A stretch of 64,000 nucleotides of DNA from Heloderma charlesbogerti (Eukaryota > Chordata > Lepidosauria > Squamata > Helodermatidae). Below the pieces are notes generated by a model. The model had not been told where the DNA came from and did no database searches. It saw nothing but the letters and a program-made list of their open reading frames with translations. Location of the stretch: positions 992,001 to 1,056,000 of the forward strand of contig JANEZZ010000520.1 of the NCBI GenBank assembly GCA_026122225.1. The letters run 5' to 3'. Both the position numbers and the translations under genes were made by a program. Shown one piece after another: positions 10,732 through 21,266 of the stretch; within the stretch, counting starts at the first letter, position 1; each line of letters opens with the position of its first letter.

Positions 10732-12648
10732 GTAAGCAAAATGGCCTCCCTTTATCAGATCTCTCTTTGGGGAGGGGGGGGTGATGATCATGATAACATA
10801 CATACAAAAGCAGGACAACATCCTGAAGATTAGCTGAGTAGCAACAAGTTTGCTTCTGCTTTCAGTTTGTGGGGAACAGAAGGAATAATTGTCAGTGGGA
10901 GATGCTGTGATTAGCATATCCTGCTGTATTGGTTTTACTGATTAGCATCTCCATGGGGCTACTTTGAGGATCAAAGGAGTGGTGATTTTGAGAGTGCTTA
11001 ACACTTTCCTCCTATGCCCTTTCCCCAATCTAATTCTTTCTACCACCACTACCAAAATAGCAATAAGCTTTGTGGGTTACCGATGCTGTACATATCTATT
11101 TTTGCCTTCAATCTTCTCTCTCACACAAGCCAGTGCTAAGAGACTGGGGCTGTCTTCACATTAAAGAAAAAATCCACAGTCCTACCATTGTGGAGCCTTT
11201 CCACATTCACAGCGGGCTCCCAGACAGCGACCACGTGATTGCTGAGAGGGGAAGCTTTCAGTTTTCAAGGTTCCATAGAACTCAATGAAACAGCACCATC
11301 TAGTGGCTGTTTTACTAGCAAAACAATCCAAGTTTTTTTGAGACCTCATTTTCTCCGGATCTTTTAAACATGGAATAACCAGGAAATACCTCTGGATGTG
11401 CCCTGGAGGTTGACAACTTCATGAAAATGACCTGCACGCTTCCGTGAGTGAGAAATCTCAATAGCAGGATAAAAGCTCCGTGTGAAGAAGCCTCAGGAGT
11501 CCCACCTTATCTGTTGGGCTATTTAGTGACTTTTGCCTCTAGGTGCTGGATAACCTCAAACAGTGTACTCTTCTTTTCTTTTTAACTGAGATTGCTCCAT
11601 GTGCAGGAGAGAAACGGTTTAACTGCTGTGTACTTTTCATCACCACAACAACCATTTCTTATTTATACAAGCATTTAAAATATGCTGGGCACTGAACACA
11701 AACAGTGTGATCCTATATACAATATGTCTATTTAGTAGTAACTTCCACTGAATTCAGTGGGGCTTGCTCCCAGGATAGTGGATATAGGATTGCAGCCTAA
11801 AATGCACAGGTCCCTGCCCAAAGGCTCACATTTTTTATATCACCACCACCCCGCTCAAAGAACAAGGATGTTCAGACTGCTTCATCTATAGATCAGTTCT
11901 GCATCAGTTCAGAATTTGCATCTATAAATGCCACAGACAAGATATCTCTGTAAACATATAAATCACTCTAATAAATTTGCATTCCCTTTGACAGTCCCTT
12001 CAACCTCACTGTGATACTGAGTAGAATGCCCCTTTTTCATTTCTTCTGTGCAGATCAGTCGTAATAGCAATTGGCTTTTCTAACCTTACTGTGTTTGAAG
12101 AATACTTTTCTACATACATCTCACTTGAACCTTTTAAATTGTCTCAGTAACATACAAGGACATCCCCACTTACTGATGGTCCCAGACCTATGATATAATT
12201 AATATTTTGTTAATCCTCTTATGAACAAGTCCAATAAGTTAAAACGGAACAAATTCCACGTCCTTTGAAAAGTCATTGTGGGCTATATCTTCAGAGATGC
12301 CTCTGAAAGTAAGCTTTCAGATCTGATGGCCATGAAAGAGGCTGCAGATTTGCTTCAGGTAGAGTCAAAATGTACACAATATATAAATATAAATGTTGCC
12401 TGAAAAAGCAGACATTTTATACTTAAATGCAAATTAAATTGGAATTGGATATCCATGAAAAGCATAGCAAAATTATAACCTTGTCATGAGTACTCAAGAA
12501 AATAAGCCAAGCAGGCCAGAAACTTGGCTATAAATGTAATTATATTTGTATTATTTCTGAAGTTCTTTTAATACATCTTGTCCATTTTAAGGTTGGCCCA
12601 GGAATACATGAAATTGTCTAATACCATTGATTGTATCTTGTTGCCTAG
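10732..12648 (+). other. Intron e4-e5
   Basis: 1.9 kb. A short inverted-end repeat lies at 11705-11798. Positions 11135-11520 look like an old repeat with vaguely complementary ends (GGGGCTGTCTTCACA and TGTGAAGAAGCCTC), but I could not define it. Confidence 0.6.
11705..11798. repeat. Short dispersed repeat with GATCCTAT...ATAGGATTGC ends
   Basis: Begins GTGATCCTATA, ends TATAGGATTGCAGCC, with an internal TTCAGTGGGGCTTGCTCC. Relatives lie at 17972-18065, 19852-19925, 20395-20516, 33877-33935 and 39997-40083. The complementary ends suggest a MITE-like or SINE-like unit; the family is not named here. Confidence 0.6.
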
Positions 12649-12743
12649 AAATGTGTGCAGAGACCCACTGCTCCAATCTTATAAAGACAGGTACAATATT
12701 TGAGAAATGTCATCCTGTAGTGAATCCTGCTCCCTTTTACAAG
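12649..12743 (+). CDS. MUC6: MUC6 exon e5: C8-2 domain
   Basis: 95-nt exon (phase 1 in, phase 0 out). It encodes MCAETHCSNLIKTGTIFEKC followed by HPVVNPAPFYK. Cysteine spacing and the NPAPFYK end match the C8 domain of MUC6 D2. Confidence 0.92.
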
Positions 12744-15700
12744 GTAGGTATTTCTTGCAAAGCAGCTAGACATTCATTTGTGTCTGATATGGTTCTGTTG
12801 CAATCATTATTTGGAACCTGATGACTTCACTCTTTCTTTTAAGTAATGAAATTTTAGCATCAGGTAAAGTTTCAAAATCCATCTAACTTAGCTCATATGA
12901 TATGAGGAGGCAGGGTGAATTAGAGAAGGAAGAATAAGAATTGAGCGAAAGAGGAAAGACTCAACACTATTATATAGAGAAGCCCAAGTACTCAGTCCCA
13001 ATCCATCAAAGAAGAGGTTGCAGGAAATGTATTCAAATTCCTGGTAAAGGAAACATAATGAGCTGGAACCCACACAGACCTATTTCCTAACCTTTGTGCT
13101 ATGATAACATCAGACATTTTTGCTGGGTTCTCTGAAGCATGTTCTGATTTCCAAATGGGGACAAAAGGGGACAAAAAACGCCTTTCCTATGTTGACTGGC
13201 CAACCGCACCAGCAAGTTCTATCCATAATAGCAGAAGGACATGGGATAAAAAGGGTCAGGCAATGCCTTCTTTCTTCATGCCTGTGTGTCCCCACAGATG
13301 TTCACTGTAAAGCATCTCCAACTTGACCCATGGCTTCTGTGCAATTCAAGTCAGCCTCAGTTACAAACACCCTCTTTTTTCTACCCATTAAGCCAGGGTT
13401 TAATGGCTTAACCCCGGGCTGCTTCATAACAACTCCTATCAACAATAATGGATCATGTTTCATTATTTAAGTTTTTTCATCTGGTCACCTCAGCCAGACC
13501 ATATTCCTCAACTTCCCCAGTTTAAGAAAAATTTGTTGTTGTTCAGTCGTTCAGTCGTGTCCGACTCTTCGTGACCCCATGTACCATAGCACGCCAGGCC
13601 TTCCTGTCCTGCGTTCTCTCCCGGAGCGTGCTCAAGTCCATATTCATTGCATTGGTGATGCTATCTAGCCATCTCATCCTCTGCTGTCCCCTTCTCCTTT
13701 GGCCTTCAGTCTTTCCCAGCATCAGGGTCTTTTCCAAGGAGTTTTCTCTTCGCATTAGGTGGCCAAAACATTTGAGCTTCAGCTTCAGTATCTGTCCTTC
13801 CAATGAGCACTCAGGGTTGATTTCCGTTAGTATGGACTGGTTTGACCTCCTTATGACCCGGTGCTTGCACAGGAGGAACCTTTCCTTTCCTTTAAGAAAA
13901 ATAGCAATGAGCAAAATCCTCTTAGTTCAGTTCATAATTAAGTCATTGTGAACATCATTGGAAACCACTTCAAAAAGCATTCTGCACAAGAATTCTCTGT
14001 AATATCAGTCGCAATATTTCATATTGACATAACATTTCTCGTGTGTGTGTGTATAGTCCCAGAGAAAAGGAAAAGTACCAATGAGGTTTTGATCTATAGG
14101 GAGAACTTGGTTCCCCCCCCACACACACTTTTCATGGTTCACATTCAGAGCAGTTACTGCTGCCGTTACTGGGAAACAAAGCCACAAAAAGCAGGGGAGA
14201 GCCAAGATCTCCCCTATCTGGATTTTCTGGAGACTCAGGGAAGTGCTGAATGGAAGCAGGATATGAACAAGTGTCAGTTCAGCACTTAAAAGGGAGAAAA
14301 TAACCTTGCTAAGTGGGTGATATGGTCCCCCGTCTTTTGTGCACCTACTTCTCCTGATCATTCTCCCTTTTTCAGAGCTGTCACTGACAAGTGTGCGCAA
14401 ATTAGTCTCACCATGTCAATTTCTTTGATTCTCTACTGCACTTTGCTCCCTTTGACTGCTGAAACTTACAAGGACGTTGATAAGGCAAAGCCACACATGT
14501 CGGACAGCTGTAAGTGTGCGCTTGCAAAAGACCAATAACAAGAAGAATTTTAAAATTAAAAAATTATACTCCATTTGCACAAATTTCTGTGGCTGGATTT
14601 TTAAAAAATATATTATGGTGCCATTTGCGCAAATTTCTTAGGCTTAAAAAAGTGCCAGGGAACAAAAGGGCGTAGCAATTGGAACAGAGAGGGGGATGGG
14701 ATGGGCAGATAAGATGGATTTTGGCATGAAGTTCACTGGCATACCAGCTGGAGGACTGAGGGGGAACAACCCACAGTGAGCCCAATTGTCTAACGGTTTA
14801 GGATTGGAACCTTAAACTAAAAGCACGTTCTATGCATGGCCTGAATCTCACTTGACATTCTGAGCTGTAGAAGAATTTCTCAGGGCAATGATGCTGTATC
14901 TGTTCAAACATACAAACAAGGCAAATTCATATTCTGAATCAGATAATTACAAAGTTTGGCAGGATCACTACAAGAATACTACAGGGTTGTTGTTGTTTTC
15001 AAATGATCTAGACCAGAGGCTGATGAAGAGCTTGTGTTGAAGACAGTGACCTAATTTGAAGTGATCATCCATGATTTATATTTTTAAATTACTTGGCTTT
15101 ATTATTGTATATGTTTAGGACATATAATAGTTAGATTCCAATAGAAGTACAATTGAAAGTAGGGTATTTTGTTTCAATGTTTTGATAAACATTCCCTCAA
15201 AATGATTCTAGGCCATGGTTTCACTTTTCTGGTCACAGCACTCAAATAGTATGCCTACCAACTATATTGTATCTTTTTCATAGGCACAATGCCTACTTCT
15301 CCACTGTGTATGCATATTGCTGGTTTATACTGCATTTGTAACCAATACTGCAGATTTCCTTCCGGAATAAATTTTGGGTGGCATAATATTGGCTGTCAGA
15401 AGCTGTATCTCACAAACTTGCTAGAGAATTTGAAGTCTTCAATATTTTAATGTTGTCAAGATATCTGTTATGATCATGAAAAATCACTTAAGTCATGACA
15501 TCTAAATGCCAAAATGTGCTCTCTTAGATTATAAGGAACTGTATATTTTGGAGCTAATATTTCAAAAAGTCTTTGTCTTGACACATGCCACCAGAACTTC
15601 GAGAAGCAAGCATCACACCTTGTTTATTTGGAATACAAATGTACCTTTGTTCTTCTGTCAAACGTTGACTGGTATGATGATAAAGAACCACTGCTTTATA

Positions 15701-15996
15701 TGGTGTTTTCCCAACAGTTTTGTTTATGCACTAGCAAAAGGCTATTTCACCATGCGCATTTACTGTTTGATAACCGCATTTTCAAATGACAGTGTGTGTG
15801 TGTATGTGGGTGCACGCGCATGTGAATGAACCATCACAGATCAAAGACCAAAGATGGAACATTCATATCAACTCAAATGCAGTGCTTTTCAATGGAATCA
15901 AGTGATGTACATGCATGTACGGACCAGCTCATATGCTCTATCAGTCAACATTTCTGATCTGTTATTAACAAAAAGCATCCTACATATTCATTTCAG
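12744..15996 (+). other. Intron e5-e6
   Basis: 3.25 kb containing a truncated BovB 3' end (13533-13890). The rest (12744-13520 and 13903-15996) shows only short simple-sequence runs, such as GT repeats near 14040 and 15790. Confidence 0.7.
13533..13890 (-). mobile_element. 5'-truncated BovB LINE fragment
   Basis: 358 bp on the minus strand with the BovB C-terminal protein signature (LKLKCFGHLMRRE, MVHGVTKSRTRLND) ending in the (AAC)n tail. A 12-bp target duplication TTTAAGAAAAAT flanks it at 13521-13532 and 13891-13902, so it is a genuine truncated retrotransposition event. It is diverged from the BovB at 3653-7696. Confidence 0.92.
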
Positions 15997-16129
15997 AGAT
16001 GTATATACCAAGCTTGTAACTATGAAGAAACTTTTCCTCATATTTGTTCTGCCCTGGGATCATATGCCCGTGTGTGTGCTTCAATGGGACTGTTTCTTGG
16101 GGATTGGCGGAGTACAGTCAACAACTGCA
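15997..16129 (+). CDS. MUC6: MUC6 exon e6: C8-2 domain end
   Basis: 133-nt exon (phase 0 in, phase 1 out). It encodes RCIYQACNYEETFPHICSAL, then GSYARVCASMG and GDWRSTVNNC. The QACNYEETFPHIC string is diagnostic for MUC6 D2. Confidence 0.93.
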
Positions 16130-17078
16130 GTAAGTAATCTCGAACTGATTGTTAAATATTTGAAGATACCATACCGTCATTAGTCTTGCTTTAAACATTT
16201 GTAGAAGCTGACACAGCAGAGGCTGGTGGCTCCGATGTCGGTGGGGCAGTGAATCTGCTCCGGGTTTCAGTCAGAACCAGTCAGAATTCTAAAAGAGCCA
16301 TCCAAGGTGCGAAATCTGGAGCAAATTCACTTCCCCACTGACACCACCCTCCACTGAGCTGACATTTCTACCAGTGCAGCTCAGATTAGATGTACATTAT
16401 CTTATTGTCCTTCCTTGGGTTTGGGGGCTCAAGCCTCAGCACAAGGGCAAAACTATGGCCCCATCTTAAACACTGCCCCATGATAAATGATAGAACTGTG
16501 TTCGAAAGATTACCATTGGAATACTCAGAGCCAGTGCACAGAAATTCTTCCGTGCATGATACATCCTTGCTGAACCCAAGAAGCATTCATTTAAGAACAT
16601 GATGTGTGGTGTGGCCTATACAATGGATATCCTCATAAATATCCACAGATATTCAATTCAATTTCTTTAACATTGAACACATGTAGTCTAGCGAGCAGTG
16701 AAATTCGCAGTTTTCCACTTTGCAGAAGGGTGAACTCATGTGAGTTTCCTGCTCTTGCATTATCTATGTTGCTCAAATGATCAAATGATTTGTGGAAGGG
16801 AGTGGCTGGCTGATCACTGGAAGAATTAGACAAGTTTCACTGAGGACTTCCTGCAGATCTTCTAGCTACTGCACGATCCATAGTTCACTTGGTAAAAGAA
16901 AAGGAAGAGTTGTTTCCCACTTATGCTTTTGGTAGCTCATTTAACTGAGCTGCCTGCTATTTAGTTCCTGGTCCCCTGCATGATAGAGAAGTGAGAGGGG
17001 GAAAGACTGTTTGAGTTAAGGATCACTTGAAGGTTCTTGAGGAGCAAAACCTAATTACCCTCCTTCTTCTATTGGCAG
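16130..17078 (+). other. Intron e6-e7
   Basis: 949 bp with one MITE (16214-16356). Nothing else recognised. Confidence 0.75.
16214..16356. mobile_element. 143-bp hAT-type MITE with 8-bp target duplication
   Basis: Flanked by AGCTGACA at 16206-16213 and 16357-16364. Ends CAGCAGAGGCTGGTG and (reverse complement) CAGTGGAGGGTGGTG are inverted repeats, and the two halves pair across most of the element. Confidence 0.8.
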
Positions 17079-17328
17079 CCATTTCTTGTACTGGAAATCA
17101 GACATTCAGCTATAACACTCAAGCCTGTGACCGGACATGCCTGTCTCTTTCCATGCGAGAACTAGAGTGCCACCCCACTGACATCCCCATCGATGGCTGC
17201 AATTGTCCAAAAGGAACCTACCTGAACCACAAAAACGAGTGTGTCCGTAAATCCCAGTGTCCTTGCTACTTGAATGACAGGCAGCTCATTCAGGCAGATC
17301 AGTCAACCGTCATTGGTGGAATTACCTG
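17079..17328 (+). CDS. MUC6: MUC6 exon e7: TIL domain after C8-2
   Basis: 250-nt exon (phase 1 in, phase 2 out) after TTGGCAG. It encodes CTGNQTFSYNTQACDRTCLS, then GCNCPKGTYLNHKNECV and CPCYLNDRQLI. Ten-plus cysteines in TIL spacing and the CTGN.TFSYN..AC.RTC string match MUC6 closely. It ends in ITW in an unspliced reading but splices to give ITC. Confidence 0.93.
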
Positions 17329-17617
17329 GTAAGCATCTATTACAGCAAACTAAGATGCTGCATGGATTTTGTTAGCCTATTAAGGTTTCCCTGAATACAT
17401 GTTCTTTCCAGATCTTGTTAAAAAAGTAAACATTGATGGATCTTTTTATTTTTGAAAATGTTATGATTGCAAAGGGTGTCAAAAGCCCTCTAAGGGAATA
17501 AAAGTGTTAAGTGGGCAGTCAGAGTAAAACTGGGGAGGGGGAGAGCTGAAATCTTTTAAACAAATATATTTATTTTATTTATTTAATGTATTTCTCAGCT
17601 GCCTTTCAAAACTTCCT

Positions 17618-17817
17618 GACTGTTAGAGCAATACAACAATGGAACCAGTTACCTAGGGAGGTAGTGGGCTCTCCCACACTGGAGGCATTCAAGACAAGGC
17701 TGGACAGCCATCTGTCGGGGATGCTCTGACTTGGATTCCTGCACTGAGCAGGGAGTTGGACTCGATGGCCTTGTAGGCCCCTTCCAACCCTACTAGTCTA
17801 TGATTCTATGATTCTGT
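17618..17817 (+). mobile_element. CR1 LINE 3' fragment
   Basis: Contains GGAGTTGGACTCGATGGCCT and CCTTCCAACCCTACTAG and ends with the ATTCTATGATTCT tail typical of amniote CR1. Confidence 0.88.
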
Positions 17818-17971
17818 GACCATAGTCTTTCCAAATGGCATCTACTGTGCTGTGAAATGTCATGGGGCTGAGAAGAAGAAAAGGTCAATAACACACTGAA
17901 AACACAAAACTAATTTGATCAAATGATTGCTAAGCTTCCGAAGGGGAAAATGTAAAGAACTTGAAACCACT

Positions 17972-18065
17972 TGCAGCACAATCCTAAACATATTTACTCA
18001 GAAGTAAGTCCCACTTACTTCTCAATGGGGCTTACTCCCTAGTAAATGTGCTTAGGATGGCAACC
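17972..18065. repeat. Short dispersed repeat (ATCCTA...TAGGAT ends)
   Basis: Same family as 11705-11798: CAATCCTAAACATATTTACT at the left, AAGTAAGTCCCACTTACTTC inside, GTGCTTAGGATGGCAACC at the right. Confidence 0.6.
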
Positions 18066-18200
18066 TTCATTATGTCCCATTCTTGTCCAAGTGTGAAAAG
18101 GTACACATTGTAGGTACATGCATTGCATCCCAAATTTAAATAGCACAACTAGGTTGCAGAGTATGGCCTCTGGTCTGAAGGCACACAATGCACCAGTCTT

Positions 18201-18250
18201 GCTGAAGCTAAGCAGGTCTAGATCTGTTCAGTTACTATATGGGAGATCTA
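18201..18250 (+). repeat. Degenerate 5S-rRNA-derived repeat fragment
   Basis: GCTGAAGCTAAGCAGGTCTA, a diverged middle, then TATATGGGAGAT follow the order of 5S rRNA box-region sequence (GAAGCTAAGCAGGGTC ... TGGATGGGAGACC). Probably a 5S-derived SINE remnant rather than an active gene. Confidence 0.5.
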
Positions 18251-18827
18251 AGATCTATATGGGATATCTAAGAATATACTCTTGAGTTCTATCATGGAAG
18301 AAAAGTGAGATATAAAAGTAATAAATAAAAATACCTATAATAAGGAAAGGGGGAATTTGGAGCACAATTTTTAAATAATATTCTTGTGGAACCAATCAAG
18401 AAGGAAAACTGAAGGAGTAAAGATCTTTTACCTCTCCCCTTTCATTAATCATTTACTGTTCCCCACCCACTCCATTTCTGCCTTTGTCTTCTCCATCTAA
18501 TTTTGATTGTCAGTTAATTCACAAAATCATGTTTCTATATTGTGTATAGTATATCTTGCATACAACTGATGCTATATTTATTTTCCTATTCAATTTCTAT
18601 CCCGCTCCTTCCCAAGTATTTGGGACAGGTAACAACAATAAAACAAAATACCCAATTAAGTTGATGCTATTCCCTGTCAGCTTAGCCCTGGCTGTTAAAC
18701 GCCAGCCAACCCAAAGAAGAAAGTTGTACAGGTATTCCAGAAATTATTCAGGCACAGACTTGGAGTAAGAATACTTGATCCCATGCACTTCCTTGGTGTA
18801 TTCTAATGTATATATATTCTATTCTAG

Positions 18828-18880
18828 CTATTGCATTAATGGGAATCTGAGTTGTACTGGCAAACCTGTAGACCCTGCAG
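18828..18880 (+). CDS. MUC6: MUC6 exon e8: TIL/D' junction
   Basis: 53-nt exon (phase 2 in, phase 1 out) between ATTCTAG and GCAG/GTATGG. It completes C from e7 and encodes YCINGNLSCTGKPVDPA, matching the CING.LSC motif of MUC6. Confidence 0.88.
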
Positions 18881-18973
18881 GTATGGATCTCATTATATTT
18901 TCTTTTCAAGAGTACCTGTTTTCCCTATGTTGCAAACATATCACTTTGCAATTGTCTATTTCCTTTCTCCTAG

Positions 18974-19083
18974 AAAACTGCAGGTCTCCCAAAGAGTATA
19001 TTTCATGCTCAGAACCCTCAGAAAGCAAATATGGAGCTGCCTGTGCACCAACCTGCCAGATGTTGGCCACTGGAACTGAATGT
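18974..19083 (+). CDS. MUC6: MUC6 exon e9: D' TIL-like region
   Basis: 110-nt exon (phase 1 in, phase 0 out). It encodes ENCRSPKEYISCSEPSESKY, then GAACAPTCQMLATGTEC. The intron before it (18881-18973) is only 93 bp. The ACAPTCQMLATG string is nearly invariant in MUC6. Confidence 0.93.
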
Positions 19084-20713
19084 GTGAGCTCAATACTTTT
19101 GCAACAATTATTGTGATATCAAAAGCATGCAATAAATTGCAGCATTTGTCATTCATGACATGTTCTCATTCTTTGCAGAGCGGGCCGTGTGTCACCATTA
19201 AATGAAACCTTGACAGTGCACCAACAAGATTAACATATAGCTATGAAAACTATTTATATTCCTTTTTTACAAAAACACAATAATGCTAAATAGAAAAAAA
19301 TAGCAGTAATAATTCACAACTACCTTAATGCCAGGGAGGCAGGGTGGGGAGGGCATGTCACTCCAGGCTATTTCTGCTGCTGCTGCAGAGCTAAATTAGA
19401 GCTGCCCCTCCCTGCCTGCTTGTGGAGGGTTATGAAAGTGAGGCTTTCATAAGTAAGGGAGACAATAGCCTTCCTCCCAGCCGATAACTTGTATTCATTC
19501 ATCATTTAATTTGTATCTGCCTTTCCACTAAAAATAGTGCTCACCCATGGAATTGCTCACTTTGGGGCTGCAACCTTGCCACCACAAGCAAGGGAGACAA
19601 CAAAAGCTCTCTTCCCAACCCCCATCCTATCAGCCATAGACTGCAATAGCAGCTTAGTGAATGAAAGGCAGGCCTAGAGCAGGAGGGCTACAGTAGTCCA
19701 TTAGTACAGCTCAAATTTGAATTGAAGACTCCGGCTGTTAGGCTGCAATCCTATACCCACTTATCTGGGAGTTCACATACCACTCCTGGTGGGGTTCCAA
19801 TTCCATTGCAAAGAGCCATGAGATCAGTCCTCACTATAATATTAGTCATTGAGGCTGCAGACCTATACCCATTCAATTGGGAGTAAACCCCGTTGAACTC
19901 AGTGGGTCTTCTCTGTAAACATGTAGAGCATTGTGCTGTTGTTCATGTACAGTGCCATGTACATTTTCCCAGCCATGTGGAGCTGTTCAGAGCCCCCCAC
20001 ACAACTGGGAAGATATTTAAACAGCACCTTCCTTTGAAGTATTTCTATGATAATCTGCTTCCCCAGTAACATCAGAGCTGCATTTACTTCCAAGAAATGA
20101 AGGGATGTTGTCTTGATCAATCACTTTTTTAAAAAATCAGGTTGTTACAACAGATTCTGATAAACCACATTTTAAAGCAACATTGGGGTGAGTGTGGGGT
20201 GTATGCATGTACTTTTTAATTTCACAAACTCCAGCACAGCACTAACCTACCATAGAATCTCCAAAGTGATTTGTAAAATCTGTAACTTGTAATAAATATA
20301 GAGTAACTGCTTGACTGAATGTGATCAAGTATTCAGGTTTTCTATTGTTTTCTCTGGGTTTTTTTTTTCCCCCTAAATTAAACTCACCTAGGGGTCAATC
20401 CTATTGCTATTTGGACGGGGGGGGGGAATCCTACAACCCCTAGCATGGCTGACTGGGGAATGTTGGGAGTTGTTGGACTTTTTTCTTTCTAAACATGCAT
20501 AGGATTGCACCCCAAATACCCACACTTCATTATTTTTTTAATAGGACTGTTATTTAAAGTTGCCACATAACAGCTTAGAAACCTTATCGTAGGCAGATGG
20601 TAGGCTGGACATGGCTAATACAGAAGCCAGGTGTATCCATGCCAGAGACATTCAGCTTTCTACATGCATCTCATTTTTAGTGACTGAGTTTGGAATTGGC
20701 TGATATTTTCCAG
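19084..20713 (+). other. Intron e9-e10
   Basis: 1.6 kb with several copies of the short ATCCTAT-ended repeat (19740-19785 partial, 19852-19925, 20395-20516). No gene or RNA seen. Confidence 0.7.
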
Positions 20714-20865
20714 GTCCCCAGCAAGTGTGAATCAGGGTGTGTTTGTGCTGCTGGACTATATGAGAAACTAGATGGTACATGTGTGACCCCTGATGAGTGC
20801 CCTTGTGAATATGGTGGCATTTCGTATGCAAAAGGAGAGGAGATTCACACTGACTGCAAGACCTG
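20714..20865 (+). CDS. MUC6: MUC6 exon e10: D' TIL domain
   Basis: 152-nt exon (phase 0 in, phase 2 out). It encodes VPSKCESGCVCAAGLYEKLD, then GTCVTPDECPCE and GEEIHTDCKT. CVCAAGLY and DECPCE are TIL signatures in MUC6 spacing. Confidence 0.93.
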
Positions 20866-21124
20866 GTAAGGCTTTCTCTTTCCATCCGTTAGTATTCTTG
20901 GCTAAACTATGCAAGTATGCCATCCAAATACTTATTAATAAGCCTAAAAAAGCCAGAATTCACACAGTTCTGTTACATTACATTTGCACTGAAACATAGC
21001 CAAACTGAATATGTGACTTCAGGAAACTGTGAATATCACATGAAGGCATCAAAGAAGTTGGTTGCACAACTACAGTGTGCTAGCTTTATGTGCATTTTCT
21101 GACAATTCTTTTGTGCTTTGTCAG

Positions 21125-21266
21125 CACCTGCACAAGAGGAAAATGGAAATGCATCCAAAGTTCCAAGTGCTCTTCAACATGCAGCCTGTACGGGGAAGGT
21201 CATGTCACTACTTTTGATGGACAGCGCTTTGTGTTTGATGGCAACTGTGAATACGTACTGGCTACG
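21125..21266 (+). CDS. MUC6: MUC6 exon e11: start of VWD3
   Basis: 142-nt exon (phase 2 in, phase 0 out). It encodes TCTRGKWKC, then CSSTCSLYGEGHVTTFDGQR and FVFDGNCEYVLAT. C.LYGEGH.TTFDG.RF.FDGNCEY is the VWD start motif. D3 in gel-forming mucins supports N-terminal covalent oligomerisation. Confidence 0.95.

Larger units (their letters stand above)
17329..18827 (+). other. Intron e7-e8
   Basis: 1.5 kb containing a CR1 3' end (17618-17817), a short inverted-end repeat (17972-18065) and a 5S-rRNA-like stretch (18201-18250). Confidence 0.75.
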